Source: an uncultured Oscillospiraceae bacterium (lineage in GTDB: Bacteria; Bacillota; Clostridia; Oscillospirales; Oscillospiraceae). From it: a DNA stretch of 7,552 nucleotides. Where the stretch lies: positions 1-7,552 of the forward strand of contig CAAERF010000342.1 of assembly GCA_900758315.1 (NCBI GenBank). Reading direction: 5' to 3'. The notes below the pieces were generated by a model. It did no database searches, was not told the DNA's origin, and was given only the letters and a program-made list of their open reading frames with translations. Shown piece by piece: positions 1 through 6,614 of this stretch (position 1 is its first letter; every line of letters starts with the position of its first letter). A program made the position numbers and the translations under genes.

Positions 1-190
1 CCCGGACCTCACCCACCCGGTACAAGGTGAGGGAGCCGCCGGAAACCACCGTCTCTCCCTGGTGCATGGTAACGGTAATGGAGCCCTTCCGCGACAGGTC
101 CGGCACATTATGGGCAGCAGCTGTCACCCCCACTGTGCACAGCAACAGAACGGCCAAAAACAGCGCAGGCAGTCGTTTTCCTATGGACAT
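1..190 (-). CDS. Secreted Cna_B/SpaA-like minor pilin, N-terminal part only
   Basis: Only the first 63 residues are present; the gene continues past the left edge. It begins MSIGKRLPALFLAVLLLCTV, a typical signal peptide with a short basic start, a Leu/Val-rich core and a likely cleavage site after the TAAA at residues 23-26. The mature part has GSITVTMHQGETVVSGGSLTLYRVGEV-like sequence (about residues 36-62), which resembles the first beta strands of Cna_B/SpaA domains in clostridial pilins. The start is fixed by an AAGGAGGG ribosome site 7 bases or so upstream that overlaps the sortase stop codon. Lying 13 bases downstream of a class C sortase, it is most likely a basal or ancillary pilin with its own LPxTG signal. 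The anchor itself is outside the window, so the role is inferred. A non-pilin surface protein is the main alternative. Confidence 0.75.
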   Translation of the reverse strand, partial: MSIGKRLPALFLAVLLLCTVGVTAAAHNVPDLSRKGSITVTMHQGETVVSGGSLTLYRVGEVR

Positions 191-191
191 A

Positions 192-206
192 CACTTTCCC
201 TCCTTA
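192..206 (-). promoter_or_regulatory. Strong ribosome binding site overlapping sortase stop
   Basis: On the minus strand the sequence reads TAAGGAGGGAAAGTGT before the ATG at 190. The TAA is the sortase stop codon and forms the 5' end of the Shine-Dalgarno. A ribosome ending the sortase therefore sits on the next initiation site, which suggests translational coupling of sortase and minor pilin. Confidence 0.8.
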
Positions 207-1025
207 TTTCTTCCTTCGGGTTCGCACCAGCAGAACAATCAGCAATGCCAGCAGCATGGGAACCGCTACCAGCGGTGCGACGATCACCGGGTCAATCTGC
301 ACAGCGTCAGCGGTAACCTTGATTGAGCCGATGTTCTGATTCTTCACACGATGTCCCCGCACCAGCAACCGGTGGGTATTGACGCCGTAGGGCGTACAGG
401 TGACCAGCGTACACAGATCCTTGCCCTTCTGAATCTCCAGGTCGGACGTCTCCTGCGGCTCCACAATGCGGATCTGATCCACCTCATAGGTCAGGGTCCG
501 GTCCAATACCCGGAGCATAAAGAGATCCCCCTCGGTCAACTGGTCCAGATTGGTGAACAGCTTGGCGCTGGGCAGACCCCGGTGGCCAGACAGCACGCAG
601 TGGGTACTCTTGCCGCCCACGGGGAGCGAGGTTCCCGCGATATGTCCCACAGCAATCTGTAACGTCGCCTCATCGGTGCCGTGGTAGATAGGCAGGGAAC
701 AGTTGATCTCCGGTATTTCAATATACCCGATGATCCCGTTGCCGGACACATTCAGCAGTTCGTTATACTTCTCCTGCTCTTCCTCCGTCAGCACATAGCG
801 GTTTGCTTTATTCAACAGCGTTTTATTATAGCGTTTCGCATCCGCCCACAGCTTTTTGTAGGTCTCCCGATCCAGATTCGCCACCTGCTCGGCGTAGGAT
901 GCGATGGCCCGGGATTGGTGCAGTGAGTTCCAATAATCGCTGAGCGTGGGGTACAGCAGCAAGGACAGCCCTACCAGAAAAACCAGTATTAACAAAATGG
1001 TTGGCAAGTGCCGTTTCTTTTTCAT
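204..1025 (-). CDS. Class C (pilin-polymerising) sortase
   Basis: A 273-aa membrane transpeptidase expected to cleave the LPxTG signals of the pilins and join subunits covalently outside the membrane. An N-terminal membrane segment spans about residues 8-25. The sortase beta-barrel spans about 95-228 and carries the catalytic triad: His148 in LSGHRG, Cys210 in TLVTC and Arg219 in NTHRLLVRG. A second membrane segment at about 246-267 ends in RTRRKK. Two membrane segments and a TLVTCTPYGVNTHR active-site block are characteristic of class C enzymes. The linker ahead of the barrel (about 66-92) shows no DPW/DPF/DPY lid motif. The start at 1025 has an AAGGAG site (1034-1039) 8 bases upstream. It is flanked by the major pilin and a minor pilin, and is the only sortase in view, so it probably handles all substrates here. 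Confidence 0.95.
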   Translation of the reverse strand: MKKKRHLPTILLILVFLVGLSLLLYPTLSDYWNSLHQSRAIASYAEQVANLDRETYKKLWADAKRYNKTLLNKANRYVLTEEEQEKYNELLNVSGNGIIGYIEIPEINCSLPIYHGTDEATLQIAVGHIAGTSLPVGGKSTHCVLSGHRGLPSAKLFTNLDQLTEGDLFMLRVLDRTLTYEVDQIRIVEPQETSDLEIQKGKDLCTLVTCTPYGVNTHRLLVRGHRVKNQNIGSIKVTADAVQIDPVIVAPLVAVPMLLALLIVLLVRTRRKK

Positions 1026-1033
1026 ACAGGGTT

Positions 1034-1039
1034 CTCCTT
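1034..1039 (-). promoter_or_regulatory. Ribosome binding site of sortase
   Basis: AAGGAG on the minus strand, 8 bases before the ATG at 1025. It begins about 10 bases after the foot of the GC-rich hairpin at 1050-1071, so that hairpin leaves the site exposed. Confidence 0.8.
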
Positions 1040-1049
1040 GCCGCTGCGC

Positions 1050-1071
1050 CCGGGGCGGCGGACCGCCCCGG
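1050..1071 (-). other. GC-rich hairpin between pilin and sortase genes
   Basis: The minus strand forms a perfect 9-bp stem, CCGGGGCGG against CCGCCCCGG, closing a UCCG loop, which fits the UNCG tetraloop pattern (with a G-C rather than the usual C-G closing pair). No U-run follows, so it is not a standard intrinsic terminator. It lies in the 101-base gap between the major pilin stop and the sortase start. It may protect the 3' end of the pilin message, act as a processing point, or weakly reduce read-through into the sortase. Structure is seen; function is inferred. Confidence 0.75.
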
Positions 1072-1126
1072 TACAGCAGATATGCTCGGATTGATTTGAC
1101 TTGGTTTTATTTCCCGGGAAAACAGC

Positions 1127-2560
1127 TTACTTCTCGCTGTTCATGCGCTTCTTGGTCACCAGCAGAACCACTGCGCCAACTACCAGGATGCCGCCTACGA
1201 CATAGAAGATGGTGGTGCCGATGCCGCCGGTGGAGGGCAGTTCGGTGCCGGACTGGTTCAGGACCTTGACTTCATCTACGCCCTGCCGAGCCTCAGTCGT
1301 GCCATTGACCACACCATTCTCGCCGATGACGATGGTGACAGGACCGGCCAGCTTGTTGTAACCGGCGGGAGCCGCGGTCTCGGTCAGGTAGTATGTATCG
1401 GCGTCCAGGCCCTTGATGGTGAACTTGCCGGTAGCATCCGTAGTAATCTCCGTAACAGTACCGGTCTCACCAGTCTTGGCCACACGGTACACATTATTGC
1501 CCTCGGACACAAGCGCGATCGGATTGGAACCGTCGGCATTCTTGCTCAGCGTGAAGGTGGCGCCAGCCAGAGCCTTTTCGGTCTCGCCGTCCATCGTATA
1601 CTTGAACACATCCACATCCCAAGTATAAGTCTTGGTCTGGCTGTCGGGCGTGTATTTGGTGTTGCTGCTGTCGCCATAGCTGACCTTGCTGGTATTGGGG
1701 TTGCCTTCACCTGCAATGACGGCCTTCTCGTTCAGCGTGGCAGTGTAGCTGATAACAATCTTGTCATTGGCTTTCAGCGTGTCGCAGAACGCCTGAGTGA
1801 AGGTAACGTCGAAGGTATCGCCATCGGCAGCGGGTGCGGTGACGGTGTAGTTGGACGCATCCACAGTGGTGCCATTCAGGGTGATACCGGTCACGCCGGT
1901 GTAGGTCAGACCAGCGGACATCGTATCGTGGAACACATAGTTTTCCGCACCGGCCTGAGCGGTGATGGTGCTCTTGAAGTTCACGGTCTGGCCGATGTCG
2001 GCGTCGTTCTTTTCGCCGTAATTGCCAGTGGAGTCCTCTTCGACGGTTTTCACGTTAGTAGGAACGTCGTTCTTTTCCTCCATCACAACATTGGGATTGG
2101 TGGTATCCAGAGAACATAGCGTACCTAAAGTAGTGTCGACCAGATAGTAGCCGAGATCCAGACCGGTGAAGGACACAGTGGTTTTGGTTGCTGTTACACT
2201 ACCCTGATTGCCAATGCTGTTGTCCTTGGCATACTTCTGGGCAGCCTTGGCGAAAGCGGCGGCGTCAGCGGTTTCCACCCAGGTTACATAACCCTGAGCA
2301 TCCACGTTCACATAGGTACCCTTGATGCCCTCACTGTTGATAAAATTGTCCCATGCTTCAGTTGCCTTATAGGCATAGGCGTTTGCACTTGCATTGTAGC
2401 TTTCCAGATCAAGAATCTGGTAGATGGTGTAAGTCTGACCCACAACGGCGTCGTTGATCGTAATGCTGCCAGTCTCACCTTCCGCAGACGCGGTGATGGC
2501 AAGTCCAAAGACCATGACCAGAGCCAGCAACAGGCTGGCAAATTTTTTTGCTCGTTTCAT
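1127..2560 (-). CDS. Major pilin (SpaA-type, LPSTG-anchored)
   Basis: A 477-aa fibre subunit. The signal peptide (MKRAKKFASLLLALVMVFGL, ending near TASA-EGET) is followed by an N-terminal beta domain (about 30-160). Next comes a fimbrial isopeptide D2-like domain (about 168-305), starting at NVKTVEED with the ADIGQTVNFKSTI block and YVFHDTMSAGLTYTG. A C-terminal SpaA/Cna_B domain (about 312-436) has Lys320 in DVDVFKY and the E-box YLTETAAPAGY (Glu394). The sorting signal is LPSTG (441-445), then a membrane span and KKRMNSEK. EEKND at 161-165 sits where a YPKN-like pilin motif is expected, so Lys163 is the best guess for the polymerising lysine. Start: an upstream in-frame GTG exists at 2584, but AAAGGA placed 7 bases before the ATG at 2560 and a normal signal peptide favour 2560. 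It lies between the vWA adhesin and the sortase. Two-domain pilins with this anchor are normally the shaft. Confidence 0.93.
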   Translation of the reverse strand: MKRAKKFASLLLALVMVFGLAITASAEGETGSITINDAVVGQTYTIYQILDLESYNASANAYAYKATEAWDNFINSEGIKGTYVNVDAQGYVTWVETADAAAFAKAAQKYAKDNSIGNQGSVTATKTTVSFTGLDLGYYLVDTTLGTLCSLDTTNPNVVMEEKNDVPTNVKTVEEDSTGNYGEKNDADIGQTVNFKSTITAQAGAENYVFHDTMSAGLTYTGVTGITLNGTTVDASNYTVTAPAADGDTFDVTFTQAFCDTLKANDKIVISYTATLNEKAVIAGEGNPNTSKVSYGDSSNTKYTPDSQTKTYTWDVDVFKYTMDGETEKALAGATFTLSKNADGSNPIALVSEGNNVYRVAKTGETGTVTEITTDATGKFTIKGLDADTYYLTETAAPAGYNKLAGPVTIVIGENGVVNGTTEARQGVDEVKVLNQSGTELPSTGGIGTTIFYVVGGILVVGAVVLLVTKKRMNSEK

Positions 2561-2567
2561 ATGTTTT

Positions 2568-2573
2568 CCTTTC
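2568..2573 (-). promoter_or_regulatory. Ribosome binding site of major pilin
   Basis: The minus strand reads GAAAGGAAAACAT before the ATG at 2560; AAAGGA at about 2568-2573 is the likely Shine-Dalgarno. It decides the start in favour of the ATG at 2560 over the GTG at 2584, which would add eight polar residues ahead of the signal peptide. The 60-base gap to the adhesin stop shows no convincing separate promoter. Confidence 0.65.
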
Positions 2574-2620
2574 TTTTTATCCACAGTTTCGAATTGGTTG
2601 ATGGGATGGATCGCTGGTTA

Positions 2621-5600
2621 CTACATCTCCTCCCTTCTCTTACGGAGCATTCTATACATCAGCACGCTTGCCAGCATAAGGCCCAAGCCGCTGCACGTAT
2701 ACAGTAGGGTTCCGGGTCCGCCGGTCTTGGGCAACTCGTAGTAGACAGTGTTTTTGATTTCACTGTTCCAGTCTTCAGACGCTCCGTCTTTTGTCCTAAC
2801 AGTAACCGTGATCTCGTCGTAGGCTACCTTCACGGTGTAGGTATTTCCGTTAGCGGAGTAACCATCCGGCACCTTGGTCTCTGTCAGCGTATATTTGTGA
2901 CCGGATGGGATATTCGTAAAGGTCACGGTGCCTTCCGCATCGGAGATCGCTGTCTTGTCTTGAATCTCTACACTGGTTTTCCCGTCGCCACGGCAGGTAC
3001 CGCACTCTTTGGTATCATGGCTCAGGGTAAACTCCGCTCCAGGCAACACTTTCCCGCTCGAATCAACTTTTGTAAAGGTCAATTTCGCCAAATAGCCATG
3101 CACCGATGGGATAGGGAATTTGACCGTCTTGGGGGCAGAAACCGTCAGATTACCATCTGTGCCCTCAATCGTCCGGTACTGGAGAGTCGTTGTGTCGTTC
3201 GTGGGATAAACTGTGCCTTCTGTAAAACCGGCATTTTCGTTTTTCAGCCGCACCCGGTATACCAGCGTATAGGTATAAATAGTAGTACCACTGTTATCGC
3301 TCTGAGCTGTATAGCCAGATTTCTTCAGATCCCAGTTGATGGCATACTTCTCGGTGTCAAAGGAAACTGTGTTCTCTCCATTAGGAACATTTTCACCAAG
3401 CAGAGGACCAGAGTCCAAAGCTGTATTCTTATCATAAAACGCAATAAACTCTACATTCTCTACGGCTCCTCCCGCCGTGGGGATAGGATCGGACGCCACC
3501 CAGTCCGCCGCAGAACCTGCCTCGACCGTCTGCTTGATCTTCTCAAAGATCTGATCATAAGCAGATGCCAAACCGCTGGAGTCCGTACTATCATAGTAGT
3601 AACCTGAACCGATTTTCTCTTTCAGCCAGTTCTTGTAGGCCTCGGTACTGCTGGCATCGCCGATCTCATAGGTGGTATCGGTGCGGTCAACAACAGAGAA
3701 TCCCTTCGCATTTTCGCTCTGTGTAATGTACGTCTGGATGGTCTGGCCGGCCACATCTACGCCAATGGAGAAGATGGTGACGCCAGATTCTTTGATTTTC
3801 GCAGCCTTATTCCTGGCACGGATAGCAGCCTCGTTACTGTAGCTGGTACCATATGTGCACGGCTTCTTCAATACGTCGTCATTAAATCTGATGCCCTTGG
3901 AATCATAGGGGTCGTAGCCGGAATAACCACTGCTGATATAGGTAGTGGGAAATCCGTCGCTGAGGAATATGATAAACTTGTTCTTGTTGCTGGCCCCATT
4001 GAGCATATCCGCTGCCATGGCCAACCCCGCCTCCACGTTGGTAAAGCGGCTGTGCGAGTTATTGTAATCGGCGTCATTAATAATGCTGCCTGTTTGTGTG
4101 CGCATGGTGTTTTTCAGCGCATTAGCTTGTTTTGCATTAGCACACGGCTGCAAGCCGAAAATCTGATGAGCATCGGTGTTAAAGGCCACATAGCCCACTT
4201 TGCTGATCCCCTGGGAGTTCTGCTCCGCGAATTTATCTAAGAAGTCCTCCGCCGCATTCATCGCCGCCGCATAGCGGGTGACATCGCCAAAATTCGAATT
4301 CATCGTATTGGAGATGTCCATCACGATGACTACCGCCATATCCGGCTCCGTACTGATCTCAGACACGTTTCTAGATGTCTGCACCTGGAGTGTAATATCA
4401 AATACGTTTTCCAAATCAGTTCCGGAGATCGTCTTGCTCACCGAGACAGAGCCGTCAGCCGATTTCACGCTTCCACCTTGATCATCAACCTGCACATCCG
4501 ATGGCTGCTCAGCCGTATCTGTGCCGTCCTCTACACTCGCCAGCCTGCTGCTCCGGGAGGCTGCGGTCACTTTCTGCTGGGCCTGCACTGTACTACTGGC
4601 GCTGTTGCTGTATTCCTCAAACCATCCGCTGTCCCGCAGAAGAATCCAGTTCGTTCCCTCTGCAGCCTCAGCAATGGTGTTAACATCGCCATAGAGGAAT
4701 GTATAGACACGGTTATACAGTTCTGTATAGCCTTCTTCCGTCAATTGGCCCTGCTGATAGGCCTCCTGCAATCGTCGGAGCAGATCCTCCGCTTTTTCAC
4801 GGGCCGAATCATCTAACTTTCCGTACGCTTCCAGTTCCTCCACTTCCGCCAGGAACTGCTCATAGATCGCCTGCTGTTCCTCTGCTGAAAGGGTAGCAGT
4901 CACAGTATATGTATCCGTGGCCACCGTGAGCTTTTCTTCTATCAAGTGAGTCTCACACTGACCGTCCCACACGCCATACTCCATGGCTGCACTGATTTGA
5001 AGGGCAATCCCTTCTCCTTGCGCCATATCCAGGACCTTCACCGGCACCGTTCCCGTGAATTCACCAGGAATGGCACTGCTCCCCTGCTCCTGAGAGCGGA
5101 GCAACTTGTAGCCGGTCAGGACCTGGCATTGGACCTCCTTTCCATCTACCACGCGCACCTGCTCGGTGGTCGTAGGAGCATATCCTTCGCTGCTGTCCAG
5201 CCACGTCATGGCAGACAGGTCGAAAGCGGCCTGTTTCTCCGAAAGCGGAAGGACAAATTCCAGCTTGACCCGGCCCTCATCAAAGTCACTGTCTGTATAG
5301 GACGCCGTTTGGACAAGGACACTGTATGTGATCGTATCCCCATTGTGGACCGACATTGTTCCAACCGAGGTAGCCGTATCATCCCCGGTCACTTCCGCCC
5401 CAGTCACCGTCAGCTCACTGACATAAGCGCTGTCATCAGTCAGCACAGAAGCATCGCTACCAGCCGGTTCGTCCAGCAGCCATTCCAGCTCTTTCAGCTT
5501 GTCGGCATTGGTAACTTTCTCCTTCTGCGCATCCGTCAAATCAGTGTAAGCTTTCTTGGCGTCCTGGACCTGTTGACAACATTCCGTCAGGTAGGTTTTC

Positions 5601-6004
5601 CTGCCTTCTTCGTCCCCTGCATCATCGTAAGCTGTCAGTTTTTCCTCGACCTCCTCAGAAGTCGGCAGGGCATCGATCAGTGCGATCACCTCATCTACCT
5701 GGGCCTGCTCTTCCGCGGTGAGATCAGAAGTCCCCTGACATTCTGCGCTGTGGGTATGCTCTTCCTTTCCACAGGTCAGCTCCTTTCGAGTTGTAGAGGT
5801 CACCTGTGTATAGCATTCCTGCGTATGCGTATGTTCCGGAATTTCGCATTCACTGCTTTCCATCGTAATGGCCGGCAGAATCAGTGCATAGGTGGTACAA
5901 AACACCACCACTGCCGCCAGACATGTAACGACCTTGAGCCAACGCTTTTTGCGCCGGTGTACTTTGGTATATTCTGATGCCTGTTGCAACACATCACGCT
6001 TCAT
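2621..6004 (-). CDS. Large vWA-domain pilus adhesin, LPKTG-anchored (probable tip)
   Basis: An 1127-aa surface adhesin. A basic N-terminus and hydrophobic segment (about 22-45, ending YALILPAITME) form an atypical export signal with no clear AxA site. Two C-x4-H-x-H-x3-C motifs follow (Cys53-Cys64 and Cys78-Cys89), then a helical stretch (about 94-178), a beta-rich region (195-370) and a second helical stretch (372-438). A vWA domain (about 550-835) has MIDAS residues DISNT (Asp563, Ser565, Thr567), Thr655 and Asp683 in FLSDG. A SpaA/Cna_B domain (about 970-1088) has Lys979, E-box Glu1042 in YTLTETKVPDGY and Asn1085 as likely isopeptide residues, and carries an insertion with CGTCRGDG. LPKTG (1091-1095), a membrane span and RKRREEM end the protein. 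This matches the vWA tip pilins of streptococci in layout but not in its N-terminal modules. The sorting signal shares the ELPxTGGxGT form with the major pilin. The ligand is unknown. Confidence 0.92.
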   Translation of the reverse strand: MKRDVLQQASEYTKVHRRKKRWLKVVTCLAAVVVFCTTYALILPAITMESSECEIPEHTHTQECYTQVTSTTRKELTCGKEEHTHSAECQGTSDLTAEEQAQVDEVIALIDALPTSEEVEEKLTAYDDAGDEEGRKTYLTECCQQVQDAKKAYTDLTDAQKEKVTNADKLKELEWLLDEPAGSDASVLTDDSAYVSELTVTGAEVTGDDTATSVGTMSVHNGDTITYSVLVQTASYTDSDFDEGRVKLEFVLPLSEKQAAFDLSAMTWLDSSEGYAPTTTEQVRVVDGKEVQCQVLTGYKLLRSQEQGSSAIPGEFTGTVPVKVLDMAQGEGIALQISAAMEYGVWDGQCETHLIEEKLTVATDTYTVTATLSAEEQQAIYEQFLAEVEELEAYGKLDDSAREKAEDLLRRLQEAYQQGQLTEEGYTELYNRVYTFLYGDVNTIAEAAEGTNWILLRDSGWFEEYSNSASSTVQAQQKVTAASRSSRLASVEDGTDTAEQPSDVQVDDQGGSVKSADGSVSVSKTISGTDLENVFDITLQVQTSRNVSEISTEPDMAVVIVMDISNTMNSNFGDVTRYAAAMNAAEDFLDKFAEQNSQGISKVGYVAFNTDAHQIFGLQPCANAKQANALKNTMRTQTGSIINDADYNNSHSRFTNVEAGLAMAADMLNGASNKNKFIIFLSDGFPTTYISSGYSGYDPYDSKGIRFNDDVLKKPCTYGTSYSNEAAIRARNKAAKIKESGVTIFSIGVDVAGQTIQTYITQSENAKGFSVVDRTDTTYEIGDASSTEAYKNWLKEKIGSGYYYDSTDSSGLASAYDQIFEKIKQTVEAGSAADWVASDPIPTAGGAVENVEFIAFYDKNTALDSGPLLGENVPNGENTVSFDTEKYAINWDLKKSGYTAQSDNSGTTIYTYTLVYRVRLKNENAGFTEGTVYPTNDTTTLQYRTIEGTDGNLTVSAPKTVKFPIPSVHGYLAKLTFTKVDSSGKVLPGAEFTLSHDTKECGTCRGDGKTSVEIQDKTAISDAEGTVTFTNIPSGHKYTLTETKVPDGYSANGNTYTVKVAYDEITVTVRTKDGASEDWNSEIKNTVYYELPKTGGPGTLLYTCSGLGLMLASVLMYRMLRKRREEM

Positions 6005-6010
6005 GCATCC

Positions 6011-6016
6011 ATCACC
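6011..6016 (-). promoter_or_regulatory. Weak, non-standard ribosome site of adhesin
   Basis: No AGGAGG lies before the ATG at 6004. The minus strand has a run of six G (6019-6024, too far upstream) and GGTGAT (6011-6016), which can pair with the AUCACC part of the 16S tail and is 6 bases from the start. Initiation here is probably weaker than at the coiled-coil or minor pilin genes, which would suit a low-copy tip subunit. The role is inferred. Confidence 0.45.
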
Positions 6017-6023
6017 AACCCCC

Positions 6024-6614
6024 CTAGTTTAACGTTCCGAATTCCGGCAATGGCCAGACCCGGAATACAATCTTTCCGACAATCTGTTCCTCTGCTACGC
6101 AGCCCACGGTACTGTTTCTGGAGTCCATGGATGTGCTTCTATGGTCCCCGAGGCAGAAATACCGGCTTTCTGGCACCTGGTAGGGAAACTCTATGTCACA
6201 GTCGCCCAAGGCCTTCTCCGTCAGGTACGGTTCCTCCAGCGGCTCGCCGTCTATGGACACATTTCCCTCCTCGTCAATGTCAACCCATTGACCGGGACCC
6301 GCAATACAGCGCTTGACCAAAATCTTGTTCCCCAGATAGAACGCCACCAGATCCCCTGGTTCAAAATCCGCTCCCTTGACGGAGACAACGATGTTGCCCT
6401 CCTCCAGCGTAGGGGTCATAGAAGTTCCATAGATTTGCAGGACCGGCATCCAGATGGTAGCTACCAGTACGGCCACTGCAGCGACAACAATCAGGGTATA
6501 GATCGTGCTGCGCAGCACCCGCTTGTACCGATTCTTGTAATTCTCCCGCTGAAGCTCCGCTTTTAACTGGGCCACATCCGGTATCTGGCGGGGCGCAGTT
6601 CCTTTGGTGCTCAT
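6024..6614 (-). CDS. lepB: Type I signal peptidase
   Basis: A 196-aa membrane serine protease that removes signal peptides from exported proteins. The cytoplasmic N-terminus (1-35) is basic, one membrane segment spans about 36-58, and the catalytic domain is outside. The nucleophile is Ser65 in YGTSMTPTL (box B), and the general base is Lys101 in KILVKRCIAGPGQ (box D). GDHRSTSMDSRN at 156-167 matches the GDNRxxSxDSR box E, with His in place of the usual Asn. Length and single membrane span are normal for Gram-positive enzymes. The start overlaps the stop of the coiled-coil gene by ATGA, which indicates translational coupling. The adhesin begins 19 bases downstream. Its place inside a pilus operon suggests a dedicated peptidase for these pilins, as in several actinobacterial and streptococcal pilus islands. 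A general housekeeping role cannot be excluded. Confidence 0.95.
   Translation of the reverse strand: MSTKGTAPRQIPDVAQLKAELQRENYKNRYKRVLRSTIYTLIVVAAVAVLVATIWMPVLQIYGTSMTPTLEEGNIVVSVKGADFEPGDLVAFYLGNKILVKRCIAGPGQWVDIDEEGNVSIDGEPLEEPYLTEKALGDCDIEFPYQVPESRYFCLGDHRSTSMDSRNSTVGCVAEEQIVGKIVFRVWPLPEFGTLN

Noticed and set aside
27..326. Overlapping plus-strand open frames at the left edge
   Set aside because: Antisense to the minor pilin signal peptide and the sortase C-terminus, both strongly supported.
1050..1071. Intrinsic terminator after the major pilin
   Set aside because: The stem is strong but no U-run follows on the minus strand.
1110..1121. 12-bp palindrome TTTCCCGGGAAA
   Set aside because: Has no loop for an RNA hairpin and no promoter beside it; a chance palindrome is likely.
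2561..2584. GTG start at 2584 for the major pilin
   Set aside because: No ribosome site fits it, and it would put eight charged residues before a complete signal peptide; the ATG at 2560 has AAAGGA at good spacing.
2979..3004. DnaJ-type zinc finger at CGTCRGDG
   Set aside because: One CxxCxGxG-like copy only; DnaJ zinc centres need paired repeats, and the site lies in a surface SpaA domain.
2897..3607. Open frame of 236 codons on the plus strand
   Set aside because: Antisense to the vWA and SpaA part of the adhesin; no recognisable protein features.
4946..5977. Long open frame of 343 codons on the plus strand
   Set aside because: It lies antisense inside the adhesin gene, shows no domain or signal peptide, and its composition is what a shadow of a GC-rich coding strand gives.
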